Of a stretch of DNA of 64,000 bases, positions 11,334 to 22,558 are shown one piece after another. The notes beneath the pieces were generated by a model. That model did not search any database and was not told where the DNA came from. It saw nothing but the letters and a program-made list of their open reading frames with translations. Positions within the stretch are counted from its first letter, which is position 1. Every line of letters starts with the position of its first letter. A program made the position numbers and the translations under genes. Source of the stretch: Zerene cesonia (Eukaryota; Arthropoda; Insecta; Lepidoptera; Pieridae); contig NW_024045134.1 of the NCBI RefSeq assembly GCF_012273895.1, positions 1,860,001-1,924,000 of the forward strand, read 5' to 3'.

Positions 11334-12129
11334 TATATAATCGTACCAAATATTCCTTTAAAAAATCTATATCCTTTATTTAATTAGCCAAGAGTAAAAT
11401 GTTAAGACTTCGAGTAGAAATGTTTTTTCTTTCTTTCTAGATTGTGGCATAATATTTCACGTAAATACTTCGATGATTGCCGTTTATTACGAAACCTTCG
11501 GCGAACCGCTGAATTATTAACCATTGAATTTCGTTAATGAACCCCAAAGCCTCCACTGAAACTTCGTGTGTTTATGAAAAAATAATTCGTTCGTGAAATT
11601 TTATAGACCTCTCCTTCGAACACCGCACACGGTCATCTCTTTCCCTCTCCTAAGCGACGAGCGAGATGGTAAATAGCCTTCTTGCCCGTTGATTATCTCC
11701 AATTGAACTGCCGAAGCGTTACCAGTTCGGTTCAGATTTGACGGGATCGCTTATTTCGCGTCCATTGCGAATTGCACTTGGCCGCTCGAGTTACGTCCCC
11801 GAAGAGAAGGGTCAATGGTGTTATATAAATTGCTAGGGACGTAGATTGGGTTTTATTGGATGATTTTATGATGGGATTTTTTATTATATTTTACGCAATC
11901 TGATGACAATTCACCCGAGAAATGATGATCGTAGAAATCTGCCCAGTTCAATAGATCTAATCTAAGATGCAAGGGATTGTTTTGGTTATTGAAAAATACT
12001 CAATGATTTTTACCAGCCATTTTGGATGGTCAAAAGAGTAGAAAATAATTAAATTTAAATTAAGAGTATAATATATAAAACATTTTTTTAAACAGAAATT
12101 AAATTCAGAGAAATATAATATTAAAAGTA
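11332..12129. other. Unassigned; contains a GC-richer, repeat-free block
   Basis: 11600-11825 is noticeably less AT-rich than its surroundings and matches none of the repeats seen elsewhere in the window. It has no convincing open frame with splice sites. It could be conserved noncoding or regulatory DNA, which only cross-species alignment could show. Confidence 0.3.
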
Positions 12130-12225
12130 CTAGCGTTCCGCCCCGGCTTCGCCCGTAGTATATATATAACCTAAAGCCTTCCTCAATAAATGGGCTATCT
12201 AAAACTGTAAGAATTTTTCAAAACG
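12130..12225 (-). mobile_element. Helitron Hel-B 3' fragment
   Basis: Minus-strand 3' end with GGGCGAAGCCGGGGCGGAAC then CTAG, and body GATAGCCCATTTATTGAGG. It runs straight into a second Hel-B fragment of opposite orientation. Confidence 0.6.
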
Positions 12226-12264
12226 GTATATAGCATCAATTTAATTCTTTTTATGAAGGATATC

Positions 12265-12425
12265 CCATACTTATAACATGAAGCTGAATAGTTTGTGTGT
12301 TTGAACGCTCTAATCTCAAGAATTTCATGATCTGCTTTAAGCATTCTTTGTCCTGATAGACTCGTACGTGATTTATGTGTGTTGTAGTTTATATACGTAC
12401 CACTGGCGAAGCGGAGGCGGACGGA
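12265..12425 (+). mobile_element. Helitron Hel-B fragment, opposite orientation
   Basis: Begins near ACTTATAACATGAAGCTGAA, continues with CGCTCTAATCTCAAGAATTT, and ends near CCACTGGCGAAGCGGAGGCG. With 12130-12225 it forms a tail-out pair of the same family. Confidence 0.5.
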
Positions 12426-12812
12426 TGTGTTCTGACGTATCCAGTTCTTTACCGATGAGTTAGATAACATATAGATCACATGCATGTACATCTCCTCTAT
12501 CATTAGGAGCACAGCTATCTAACAATGCACCTGCTGGCAATCTAATTCCCATTATTACAACTAAACACCAGCTCGAGTAGCTGCAAACAAAGCGAAGTGC
12601 TAAAATGCGCGCGTAATTCAGTCATTAGTTCAACAGCTAGCTCATGAAGGTTGTTTTGTTTGTCAGTTATTATAACGTGTCTGCGGATGGAGGAGATTGC
12701 TTCATTTTTGTTGTGACATGAGCTGTGTGCTCTCGTTAATTGGAAGTGGAAATTATGCTGTGTTTTTTGTATGGCTTGTTATGTAGCTAGCTATGGCAAG
12801 TTTATGTGTAGA
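12426..12812. other. No gene seen
   Basis: No repeat or open frame supported. The sequence is of mixed composition and not shared with other parts of the window. Confidence 0.4.
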
Positions 12813-13004
12813 CTAGTGCGCTCCGCGGTTTCACCCGCGTAAGTCCGTATCCCGTAGGAATATCGGGATAAAAGTTGCCTGTATGTTATTCCAGTTGTCC
12901 AGTTGTCTACGTACGAAATTTCATGGCAACTGGTTTAGTAGTTTTTGCGTGAAAGAGCAACAAACACACACACATCCTTACAAAATTTCGCATTAATAAT
13001 ATTT
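12813..13004 (-). mobile_element. Helitron Hel-A
   Basis: Minus-strand copy with a complete hairpin (CGCGGGTGAAACCGCG). The 3' end is altered to GAGCGCACTAG. The 5' end is decayed after TTTGTAAGGATGTGTG. Confidence 0.7.
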
Positions 13005-15037
13005 AAACTGCTGTAAATGAAATTAATTTTTTTCCAAATTTCTTTATTTATTGCTTGAACAGATACATTAGATGTGCTTATACAGTAGTCTTAGTTTTCG
13101 AAGACATAACTAGATTAGAATTTCTTGTTGCATCCTCATATTACTAAAGCGAATACCATAGAATTATGTTCTAGTATACGATCTTTGGAATCCCCTTTTG
13201 AAATTCCATAGAGGGTTTGCAAAATTTCACTAGAAATCACGTAGTCTAATTGCTGATAGAAGTCATGTGAAGTAAATAGATAAACTATGTATTTCCTCGC
13301 ATTTCAAATTGCACTCTATGTCATCGTTATAAGATACGTTGTTGAGGGTAGTTTGTCGGATCGCTATTATGTATCCATTGAGGGTAGTCGAGGTTACAGC
13401 TATTGTTACACGTTCTCATCCGTGCTCTGTTTGTTCACAAAGAAATTTATGTCGACCAGATTGTCGCAGTTGATTATGGACTGTCTTCTGTGGTAGGGGA
13501 CACGGGCTTGATTCCCATTAGGGATATATTCGTGTTGGTGTGCGTGATTTCGAAGAACCTGGTGTTTGAGTGTCTCTGCATAGATGTAAACTATATGTAT
13601 GTGTGTGTGTTTTAATTACCTCGATGTTCTTGTTGTTGTTAAATTCCTGTTATGTTAAAAGTAATATTTTAATTTCTTGATTACTTTAACATTCATCTAC
13701 TGTTATTTCTTTAACTTCTATCTTAGATATTTTATCCCACAATCAGTATCGTCGTTTATTTTCCATGTTTCTCTTTTCTTTTATTCTTGACTCTTTAAAA
13801 ATTTTAAAGGAGTCGTATGTTGGATACATAACACATCAGAAAATGTGGACGGAGAAAGATAAAACTAAACATAGTAAATACATAATAAGCGAACCGCTGC
13901 CGCTGCGAGCGAAGCGATCGTGGTAGTGCCAACATCGACTTCAGGACTTTTCCATTCAAAACCAATTTTGTTAGAGCTTATTATTTTTGCACAGAATGCG
14001 GCCATTTTACGCTATTAACCCAGTTTACGCAATAAAAGAAATTGTTCTACCTCTGAGCGCTTAACAAAATTTTATTAAATATGAGCCACTGCACAGATCG
14101 TATAATTAATACTAAGATGTTCTTAAAAAATTTGCAACCGTCCAGAAGGACATAAATTGCCGAGTTATAATTCGCTAACAATGGTTTGCCGACGAATCTA
14201 CTCCTGCTGCTAAATTATTTCCTTCACAAAAGCACGAATATAACGCTAACTCGTTAAATAACACTACGATCGCATTTTAAATTTTCAATAGCTAAAGTTC
14301 TCCAGAGGCTCCAATAGAAAAACATGTCTCGTTTAATTATACAAGATTGAAACTTGTCCAGACCGTCGTCAGGCTTGAAGAAAAATGAGGAAATGACGCG
14401 GATCAACGGCAAGGTCACTTGACTTTCAACTGTATGGTCGCGTGTGACGACAAACCCGGTCTTGACCTAATGTAGACAATACACACGGAAAGTTGTAAAC
14501 AAAGCGTCTTGCACTGATGCAGGGTACTTTTATTTAGAATGCTTTACTGTATGCCGCTTCGCTGGCGTTGTAGCTTGGTTGGCGTCTTTACTAAAGTGTC
14601 CATAATTTCTAGCGTTTTTTGCAACTGGGAGGAAATCTTTGAAGCTAGCTTTTGAGGGAAAAGTAGAGCGTGTAGGATTCCCACTTCCTCGGTGGGCAAA
14701 CTCAAAGCATAGTAGCAGCAGTGTAAATACACGCTTTTGGGGTGTACAAACAGGATACAAATAAACACATTTAATAGTTTGTGATGAGATCTTGAATATG
14801 CATAAATATTTCCGGTTATTTTACAAATTACGCTGTCTAGTATCAAACTAAGCAACTCATGTGCTATAGTACTTTAAATATATAAATACGCACTAAAAAA
14901 ATTATTATGGCCACGTAATATATTTTCTATGCTAGAAATCGAAGCCACACTTTAAGGCGCAATAGACTGGGTCACTAACTATTCCACTCACATAACGAAA
15001 ACTGTAAGTAGTCATGACTTAACTGCTGCGGTAACAT
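13005..15037. other. No gene seen
   Basis: Several short frames on both strands (13287-13615 plus, 14530-14855 minus) have no recognisable domain, atypical composition and no paired splice sites. I see no repeat copies here either. Confidence 0.45.
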
Positions 15038-15124
15038 TGACGTCTTAAAACGGAGAAATTAATCAAATTAAAATATGTGAAAAAGACTTTCTCACACTGG
15101 AATTAATCCTGCTTCAAGACGTTA
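15038..15124. mobile_element. Short foldback MITE, copy 2
   Basis: Starts TGACGTCTTAAAACGGAGAA and ends ATTAATCCTGCTTCAAGACG, a palindrome related to 5261-5368. The core has diverged. Confidence 0.5.
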
Positions 15125-16690
15125 TGGTGGGCAACCAAGCAGACTACCCTTTTCGGACTACACAACAAAACATTCAAAGCCAAATGGTTACCACTAAACA
15201 AATAGATAAATCTTAAATCGCTGGCAGTTTCACTGCTCACATCCGCGCTAACGTATATGACCGTGACATCAAATAAATAATATAGTACAATTGGAATCGT
15301 TGGCGAATTTAACTCGGTGCTCGTACAATGGCTTTATTACAGTGGATCTGAATGGTTTAGAAATGGTCGGGACGTTTTAAAGTAGATTCTTCTTTACTTT
15401 GTGGATCATCCTTAGGTTTTGTTGTGTTTTTCTTACAATTTATGGAATATACTGTAGAATTTTTATAGCAAAAGGGTTTAGGTTATTATGATTGGTTCTC
15501 GTTGCATATTTTTCAGACATCTTCTCGTGAGTGGTTCTTTACCCGATTGGTATGCATGTTTCTTTGGTCTGCTCAGTAGCCTTAACGATAGTAACTGGTG
15601 CTGAAGCACAGGCGCTAGATTCTTTTTAACTGTGATTGTCAGTGAATGAAACCAAAATCGGATCCTTGGTGCCTTCAATACCTTTCTAAGTATGGAATCA
15701 AATCATAAGGATTTTTTTGTACATTTTTCACGCAGTTGGTTTTTAGATAACACTACCTACCAGTTACTTCTTGTATAAGATTCTCTCAATAGACAGAGTT
15801 TCACAATGGAATACTTACGACATTGCACGACAATGGATGATGCAATTTACAATAGATTATTATACGGCTAATCAATAATGTTAAAAATTGAGAGTATGAT
15901 CTAAAATCAATGAGAAAAATGCTCATCTATTTATAAACCTTATTATGAACACAAAAGGGCTAGCATGTACGATGCGAGGGCCAATGTTAAGTACCATCAC
16001 GAAAAGGCACTATAATGCACTGGAGACGAGGGCGCTCGAGGCGGTATCACGGCTCTAATGAATGAATGTACTTATTGGCGCTTTTTGCGACTCCGTTTTC
16101 TTTTTTTTAGGCATATTCGAAATTTGAAATATTCGTTACGTCCTCTTCGTTAGGTCTGCAATTGCTAGCTATTTGATTGGGTAATACTTTTGGGAAATAT
16201 GATAAAAGAGGTTGGAAGAGGAAAGATTGGGAGGGCGGTAGCTAATTGTTGCATACTTTGATGATGTGGCATCTTAATAAGACAGTTTGAATGACTATAT
16301 GACTATATGAAAGACAGAGCTATCAAGCGTAGAGTTGTCTAGCGCTATCACCTTCCCACACCAGAATTATTACTGCTTCAAGCCATGAAGAATATTGATA
16401 AAAAAGAAGATTGTTTATAATAATAGGACATCTTTATTGAGAAAGAATATTGAAGAAGAAGTATTTTCTATTCTTTCAAAATTTATCATTTATAAAGCAT
16501 TTCAATGCTATACAACTAAAAATTAAAAGAGTATTGTCTTTATTGTGGTTTGCCGCTATGGTTAAATATAAAGGCGTCTAGTCAAAGCAAAATGGAGTCT
16601 AGACTTTCCGTGACAATGCTACAATTAACTGGGACAAACTGACATCGATGATACTTGAAGGATTAGCTGAAATGTTGCCATATTAAATTA
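15125..16690. other. No gene seen; two repeat fragments
   Basis: 16335-16385 contains TCTAGCGCTATCACCTTCCC and TTACTGCTTCAAGC, a partial relative of the MITE at 5261. 16460-16530 carries ATAAAGCATTTCAATGCTAT, a small palindromic repeat also at about 20250, 35580 and 40343. No coding evidence. Confidence 0.45.
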
Positions 16691-16890
16691 CTAGCTGCGC
16701 CCCGCGGTTTCACCCGCGTAAGTCCGTATCCCGAAGGGATATCGGGATAAAAAGTTGCGTATATGTTATTCCAGTTATCCAGCTGTCTACGTACCAAATT
16801 TCATTGCGATCGGTTCAGTGGTTTTTAGGTGAAAGAGCAACGAACGCACACACATCCATACAAACTTTCGCATTTATAATATGAGTAGGA
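16691..16890 (-). mobile_element. Helitron Hel-A, full length
   Basis: Both ends are intact on the minus strand: 5' TCCTACTCATATTATAAATG and 3' hairpin, GGGCGCAG, CTAG. Length is about 200 bp. Confidence 0.75.
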
Positions 16891-17085
16891 CTAGTAGGAT
16901 GGGATTATTAAAGAATGTACATTTTGTATTAGAAAATAAAACTCAATAAAATGTTATTATTTAATAACCAAACATTAAACCGCCTACAAATTGTTACAAC
17001 TAGACGGAATTTAAATATTGCTACATGAGTGGCACCAGCAGCAAACACAAACACCAATTGGATATTCTCCTCCTTTAGAAATTAA
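16891..17085. other. No feature seen
   Basis: AT-rich spacer between a Helitron and a foldback element. Confidence 0.4.
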
Positions 17086-17280
17086 AAACTTTTTAACGGA
17101 TTTTAAACGCGATTTATTCATTATATTATTAACCCAACGTTTCGAACACTTTACAGCGAGCGTGGTCACGGGAGACTCAATAATATAATAAATATATCGC
17201 GTTTAAAATCCGTTAAATAGTTTTTAATTTCTTTATGTATAATATTCGCGTAAAATCAAACACAAGAAAATACTATTCTC
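17086..17280. mobile_element. Foldback element FB, copy 2
   Basis: Arms AACTTTTTAACGGATTTTAA and its near reverse complement surround a core with CGTTTCGAACACTTTACAGC and GTGGTCACGGGAGACTC. The right flank to 17280 is the reverse complement of the left flank of copy 1 at 7738, so the whole copy is inverted, except for part of its core. Confidence 0.6.
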
Positions 17281-17443
17281 CTCATTTTCAAGTCGTTTGA
17301 TAAAAACTTTAAATTAGAGGAACAAACAAGAAATGTAATGTTATTAGTATAATATCCTGTAAGATTCAAATTAAACTTCTGTCCCTTTCATTGATTTTTT
17401 AAACAAGGAACCGCAGACTTACCGACAACAACACAACAACTTG

Positions 17444-17499
17444 GGATCTAGTTGAAAACCAGCGCCAGGCCAACGCCTGGCACAAGCTGAACTAGATCC
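17444..17499. repeat. Nested perfect hairpin
   Basis: Outer arms GGATCTAGTT (17444-17453) and AACTAGATCC (17490-17499) enclose an inner stem GCCAGGC (17464-17470) and GCCTGGC (17475-17481) with loop CAAC. Both stems are perfect. It probably belongs to a retroelement 3' region, but no second copy is in the window. Confidence 0.8.
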
Positions 17500-18287
17500 T
17501 TTTCGGCGGTACTGTGGGACACGCTATTGTATATTATATTTATTTACTTTTGTTTTTATTATTTTTGAAAAGAGTTGCTTTCCTCGAAACTAAAAGAGTT
17601 TCGGTAGTAATGTGAAGACCACGGGCATATGCCAAGTGTAGATCACTTTGAGGTGTTTGCTCTATGGTTTCTTCCTGCAAAAATTTTCGTACTGTGCGGC
17701 ACGTGTTCAGTATCACAGCTTTCTGCATAGTCATGAAGATGTTTTTGTGTAAGTCTAATAATTTAATACTGTGTTCTAGATATTTATTTGTTTTTATTAT
17801 AATTGTTATGTATTCTAGGGCATCACTGCTGTACACATGTGTTGCAAACTGGTTTAATCAGCCGTTTCACTAATAGCGAAGGCTCTTTATTAAATGCCGC
17901 CGGTTAATTAACTTTTTTAAGCGTTTCAGTTGGCTATCATGATATGGATAATAGTATTGGGGTATTGAGATAGAAAAGCAATTAAAATATACGGATATTA
18001 AGTTAATAAGTAAAATATGTATGTATAATTGTTGCTTGCCTTCAGATAAGATGTCTGTTACCATAACAGGTGGAAAAACATCACTATTGTAAGAACAAAA
18101 TATGTTTTTCTACGTCAATCTGTTCAACTCACTGTTGACCTGAAAATTATTATTTTTTTAACATAATATTATGTATGTTACGCTTTTACGGCAAGACTGA
18201 TATACCGGTTTTCATGTATTTCAACATAGATAAAGCTAACTTCAAGAGAAACGAAGACTACATTTGGTCATGGAAATAAAATATTCA
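17500..18287. other. No gene seen
   Basis: Overlapping short frames on both strands (17540-18064) have no domain or splice support. Confidence 0.4.
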
Positions 18288-18489
18288 TCCTACTAATATT
18301 ATAAATGCGAAAGTTTGTAATGATGTGTGTGTGTGTTTGTTGCTCTTTCACGCAAAAACTGCTGAACCGATTGCAATGAAATTTGGTACGTAGATAGCTG
18401 GACAACTGGAATAACATATAGGCAACTTTTTATCCCGATATTTTTACGGGATACGGACTTACGCGGGTGAAACCGTGGAGCGTAGCAAG
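18288..18489 (+). mobile_element. Helitron Hel-A, full length, mutated terminus
   Basis: Starts TCCTACTAATATTATAAATG after A. The 3' end reads GTGAAACCGTGGAGCGTAGCAAG, so the terminal CTAG has become CAAG and the hairpin is weakened. Confidence 0.75.
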
Positions 18490-18916
18490 TATTAAATAGG
18501 CATTTATATGACGAAAGCCTGGCGATTTAACATAAAATATTCAGTTTAAACAAATTCCCATTAAGTTTACGTACAAATTGTCGAATAAAGTAAATCATTC
18601 GGATGTGATATTGATTTAGTATGATAAAGTGTCCCACACGAAAATTGTTTAAAAGATTATCCGCATGACATAAGAGATATTATGCGTAGTGAGGAGGGTA
18701 ATTAACGTGTGCCCAATTTAAAAGGTATTTATGTACGCACAGTGTTATGTTAATTTCGTGCTTTTGTGAATTACAATGTGTTTTGAATAACATTTTTCGC
18801 TTGTTATTTTACAATACGGCTCTGAATAGATACGAACATAATAAGAATTTATAAATCCACTTCTTTTTTGTATTTTTATAAATCTAATAAAATATAATAT
18901 AATATAATATCCTACT
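18490..18916. other. No gene seen
   Basis: AT-rich, with an ATAAT-type pentanucleotide run near 18888-18910. Nothing else is recognised. Confidence 0.4.
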
Positions 18917-19118
18917 TCCTACTAATATTATAAATGCGAAAGTTTGTAAGGATGTGTGTGTGTGTTTGTTGCTCTTTCACGCAAAAACTACTGAACCGAT
19001 CGCAATGAAATTTGGTACGTAGACAGCTGGATAACTGGAATAACATATAGGCAACTTTTTGTCCCGATATTCCTACGGGATACGGACTTACGCGGGTGAA
19101 ACCGCAGGGCGCAGCTAG
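18917..19118 (+). mobile_element. Helitron Hel-A, reference copy of the window
   Basis: About 200 bp: 5' TCCTACTAATATTATAAATG, a GT-rich stretch, GCAATGAAATTTGGTACG, TTTTTGTCCCGATATTCC, the 3' hairpin GCGGGTGAAACCGC, and CAGCTAG followed by T. This is the Helitron signature: 5' TC, no terminal inverted repeats, a short hairpin about 10 bp before CTRR, and insertion between A and T with no target duplication. It has no Rep/helicase gene, so it is non-autonomous. At least 17 copies occur in this window. Confidence 0.75.
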
Positions 19119-19169
19119 TTATGTATAATCTTATTGAAGATGATTCTTGATCTGTGGTCTGAACTTCAA

Positions 19170-19300
19170 TGTATATCACACATTTTAGGGTCCCGTTTAC
19201 AAAGGGTAAAACGGGACCCATCTGTCTATCTGTCTCTTTGTCTGTCAGTCTGTCTGTCTGTCCGTCCGGTAAGAGGCTGTATCTGTATTTGACCGAAAGA
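19170..19300. repeat. Transposon relic with (CTGT)n microsatellite
   Basis: GGGTCCCGTTTACAAAGGGT is followed by a CTGTCTGTCTGTC run (about 19220-19268) and AGGCTGTATCTG. The layout of a short invariant leader plus tetranucleotide repeat is typical of lepidopteran microsatellite-bearing transposons. Confidence 0.5.
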
Positions 19301-19869
19301 TAACAAACAAAATTGATGACTTGCATCAGTCTAATCGGTTCTTCAAGGCTTTCATTGATTATTCAATAACAGAAAGGAGACTGATAGTCATAGCTCTGGC
19401 ACCGGCGGCCCAATCGGGTAGGCGATGTTTGCGATACCGAAGGTATCAGAATTTTGAACCCACATAAATTTACAGCTATTTTCCAATAGTCGATGAAATA
19501 ACTTAAAACTGTTATTTACAAAGAACTAAAATAGAATTTCAAAAATGCTGGCAACTGAGCTGGTGATTTATTCTCAAATATTTCTTTCATATGATCCTTG
19601 TACTAACAATATGATACACAAATAAAATTATCAACGAAACCAATCCAGCAGTTCACGCGTAATGTAATGGCCAAGGGAAATAGACATCTATTGTTACGTG
19701 AATAGATTAGTAGTATAATGAATAGGAGTGTCCGCTAAGCTTTATTTGATGGCATTTTGTATCCGCTGTAGCCTGTAGCGAGTCCTTGTAATCATTCGTA
19801 GGTGAGGTCATTATAATCATACATTGGATTTCTCTCGTATTCATTGCTTGTTGGGAATGTTATATTATA
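19301..19869. other. No gene seen
   Basis: Mixed sequence without repeat copies or supported open frames. Confidence 0.4.
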
Positions 19870-20100
19870 CTAGCTGTGACCCGCGGTTGAAACCGCATAA
19901 GTCCGTATCCCGTAGGAATATCGGTATAAAAAGTGTCTATGTGTTATAGATGTCAGGAAAAAAAAACACGAATAAAACACGAATATGACATTTTCTAAAA
20001 AAAATTCCTAGCTAGATCGATTTATCGCCCCCGAAATCTCCTATATACTAAATTTCATGAAAATCGTTGGAGCCGATTCCGAGATTCCAATTATATATAT
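19870..20100 (-). mobile_element. Chimeric Helitron: Hel-A 3' end joined to another family
   Basis: On the minus strand the last about 90 bp are Hel-A-like (hairpin region and CTAG). The remainder carries GGAATCTCGGAATCGGCTCC and ATTTCATGAAATTTAGTATA, which no other copy shares. Helitrons are known to capture new 5' sequence and keep the 3' terminus, which fits. Confidence 0.5.

Positions 20101-20102
<2 letters not shown>

Positions 20103-20147
<45 letters not shown>
20103..20147. repeat. (AT)n microsatellite
   Basis: Directly at the 5' end of the minus-strand Helitron at 19870-20100, the same arrangement as at 11241. Confidence 0.95.
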
Positions 20148-20149
<2 letters not shown>

Positions 20150-20319
20150 AGAATTGCTCGTTTAAAGGTATAAGATTTAAATCTAGAATAGTTATTTCTA
20201 GAATCTAGAATTTTAAGGAAACCCTTATCCTACTAATATATACATTTATAAAGCATTTCAATGCTTTAAGACAAAAAATAAATAAATCTATTCTCTTATA
20301 ATTACCCGATACCTTACAG

Positions 20320-20480
20320 TATATTACAGAACAGTACAGAACAGTTTCTTGCTTGCTCTTCTCTGTAGAAACTGCTTTCTGAACCGGTAGTAAATGTTAA
20401 AACTACATATGTTATAACAGTTCAAAAGTGCTTGTATAAAAAGTCTAATTGAATGAATAAATGTTTGAGTTCTTCGAGTA
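20320..20480 (-). repeat. LINE 3'-end repeat M, fragment
   Basis: Minus-strand match to the repeat also at 23225-23360 and 29100-29410: TTCTACAGAGAAGAGCAAGC, GAACCGG-type linker and AAAAGTGCTT-type segment. There is no reverse transcriptase remnant. Confidence 0.5.
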
Positions 20481-20986
20481 GCTATGTCATTTTAAATTAA
20501 AAAGTACTCTGCGAGAGATAAATATTTATTCAAAATACATCTACAGAATCTAAATTATTCGTGCGATTCCTGAACCGCCACAAGTTAAATTACTCTATAT
20601 ATGTAGTTTTTATTAAAGAACTTTATCGTTACTAACAATAAAGCGAGGTCTACGCCTGAAATGCCAGACGCATAACATACGAGTTGACTCTTACGGTCTG
20701 GCGTGTCGGAAGCACCTGCAACCCGTTATGAGTCCGCCTGAAGTGCAGGTGTAGCAAAAAGTTTTTACTTCATCGTCTCGTAGTCGTCATTTGCCTTGTT
20801 TCGGATGCAAATAATAAACATGCGCGGATAAAATAAAAACTCGCACACTCGTCCGGACTCGAAGCCTTGACATTTCGCTTAAGTCTAAAGTCATAACCAC
20901 TGACCCATCGCTGCTCAATCATGCGCATTTTCTAGCTGTCAAATAGACGCAAAGGGATTAGATGATAATCAATGTTTTTTAAGAAA
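20481..20986. other. No gene seen; short GC-richer block
   Basis: 20640-20760 is GC-richer, with CCTGAAATGCCAGACGCATA and GTCCGCCTGAAGTGCAGG. I do not recognise it, and no frame with splice sites is present. Confidence 0.35.
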
Positions 20987-21185
20987 AGCTGAGCCCCGCG
21001 GTTTCACACGCGTAAGTCCGTAACCCGTAGGAATATCGGAATAAAAACATTGCCTATATGTTATTCCAGTTGTCCATCTATCTTCGTACCAAGTTTCATT
21101 GCAATCGGTTCTGTAATTTTTTCGTGAAAGAGCAACAAACACACACAGAACCTTACAAACTTTCGCATTTATAATATTAGTAGGA
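20987..21185 (-). mobile_element. Helitron Hel-A, decayed 3' terminus
   Basis: Minus-strand copy with 5' end TCCTACTAATATTATAAATG intact. The hairpin has one change (GTGTGAAACCGC) and the terminal CTAG is lost (AGCTTTTC). Confidence 0.7.
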
Positions 21186-21427
21186 TAGGATAGGATGTCA
21201 AATACTGACACAATTGTTGTCTGAAAACTTTGAAATACCCGCACAAACGCAATGCGACAATCTAGAAAATAAAATAGCTAGCAGAACATTTAAAATTATA
21301 AGACGCAGACGTCTCCCCAGCGGTGAGTAACGCCGGGCTGCGTGACGGCTCGCATTATTATCGTCGCCCCCTTGCCTGTGACTCATTTGCTTGGGGGATC
21401 TGAAATTCTAGTGGAATAGAAATAATA

Positions 21428-21631
21428 CTAGGCGCTCGCTCCGCTCCGATATCAAGATTCCTGTTTTATCCCAAGGGAGCAAGCATTCTATCGGGATAAA
21501 AAATATCTTATCACTTAAGTTAGCTCATACCCTGTCTGGTATACCAAATTTGATGAAAATCCGTTCACTTGTTTCAGAGTGATTGACGGACAAACATCCA
21601 AACAAACAAACTTTCACATTTATAATATTAA
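21428..21631 (-). mobile_element. Helitron-like element, Hel-E family
   Basis: Minus-strand 3' end GGAGCGGAGCGAGCGCCTAG. The body contains CATCAAATTTGGTATACCAG and the 5' part TATAAATGTGAAAGTTTGTT. A partial sister copy is at 23820-23970. Confidence 0.6.
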
Positions 21632-21694
21632 GGTAATAATTTCGCTAGGTACTTATCAAATTGATTCAAATTGATGCGTATATTATACGTTATA

Positions 21695-21895
21695 CTAGCT
21701 GCGCCCCGCAGCTTCACCCGCGTAAGTGCGTGTCCCGTAGGAATATCAGAATGAAAAGTTGCCTATATGTTATTCCAGTTATCCAGCTGTCTACGTACCA
21801 AATTTCATTGCAATCGGTTCAGTAGTTTTTGCGTGAAAGAGCAACAAACACACACACATCCTTACATACTTTCGCATTTATAATATTAAGTAGGA
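21695..21895 (-). mobile_element. Helitron Hel-A, full length
   Basis: Both ends are recognisable on the minus strand (5' TCCTACTTAATATTATAAAT; 3' GGGCGCAGCTAG). The hairpin loop side has two changes. Confidence 0.75.
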
Positions 21896-21960
21896 TTGAT
21901 ATATGTTAATAATAAATACTAGCTGAGCCGACTTTCCTCCTATCATTTTTCGCAAACTGT

Positions 21961-22106
21961 ACTAATATTATAAAACTGAAGAGTTTGTTTGGTTGAACTT
22001 ACTAATCTCAGGAACTTCTCGTCCGTTTTGAAAAATTCTTTCGGTGTTAGATAGCCCATTCATTGGCTATATATGTACCACGGGCGAAGCCGGGGCGGAA
22101 CGATAG
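21961..22106 (+). mobile_element. Helitron Hel-B, short copy
   Basis: Starts ACTAATATTATAAAACTGAA and ends GGGCGAAGCCGGGGCGGAAC then GATAG, in which CTAG has decayed. The CCTTCCTCAATAAAT segment found in other copies is missing. Confidence 0.65.
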
Positions 22107-22558
22107 AATATATACATATAAAGTGCCTTTGTATTTTAATCTTAAAGACCTCTGGCGCTTGTAGACTCTGAAGTTAAACCATTCGTGTTTAATAATTGCA
22201 CTGGCAGTAAACTTAAAGTCTCACAAATTGACTGTTATCCAGGAAACTTTCTTAATAAGCTTTCAGATTTCAGTGCAGTTTCTTATTCGTTTACCTTATT
22301 TACTTGGATGAACTGTCTGTTATGTTAGAATGATACAATGTTGTAAAAATAAATAAGAAAAAATAATGAAAATCTGTTCCTATTTGGTTTTTATTTTAGT
22401 TTAATATAAATATAATTCCCGACTGCTGTAGAAGGAGGTTGTGTTGTCAAATTTTCTTCTGTTTACTAAATTTAAAAAAAAAATCAATTTATTATCAGTC
22501 GTGTACTAATATCTATGGTCATTTATGTTATCATATTAAAATCGAGAAGAATCGGGGG
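22107..22558. other. No gene seen
   Basis: AT-rich spacer with no repeat or frame supported. Confidence 0.4.

Noticed and set aside
14530..14855. Overlapping minus-strand frames of 76 and 103 codons
   Set aside because: No domain, no splice context, and two overlapping frames with similar length suggest chance.
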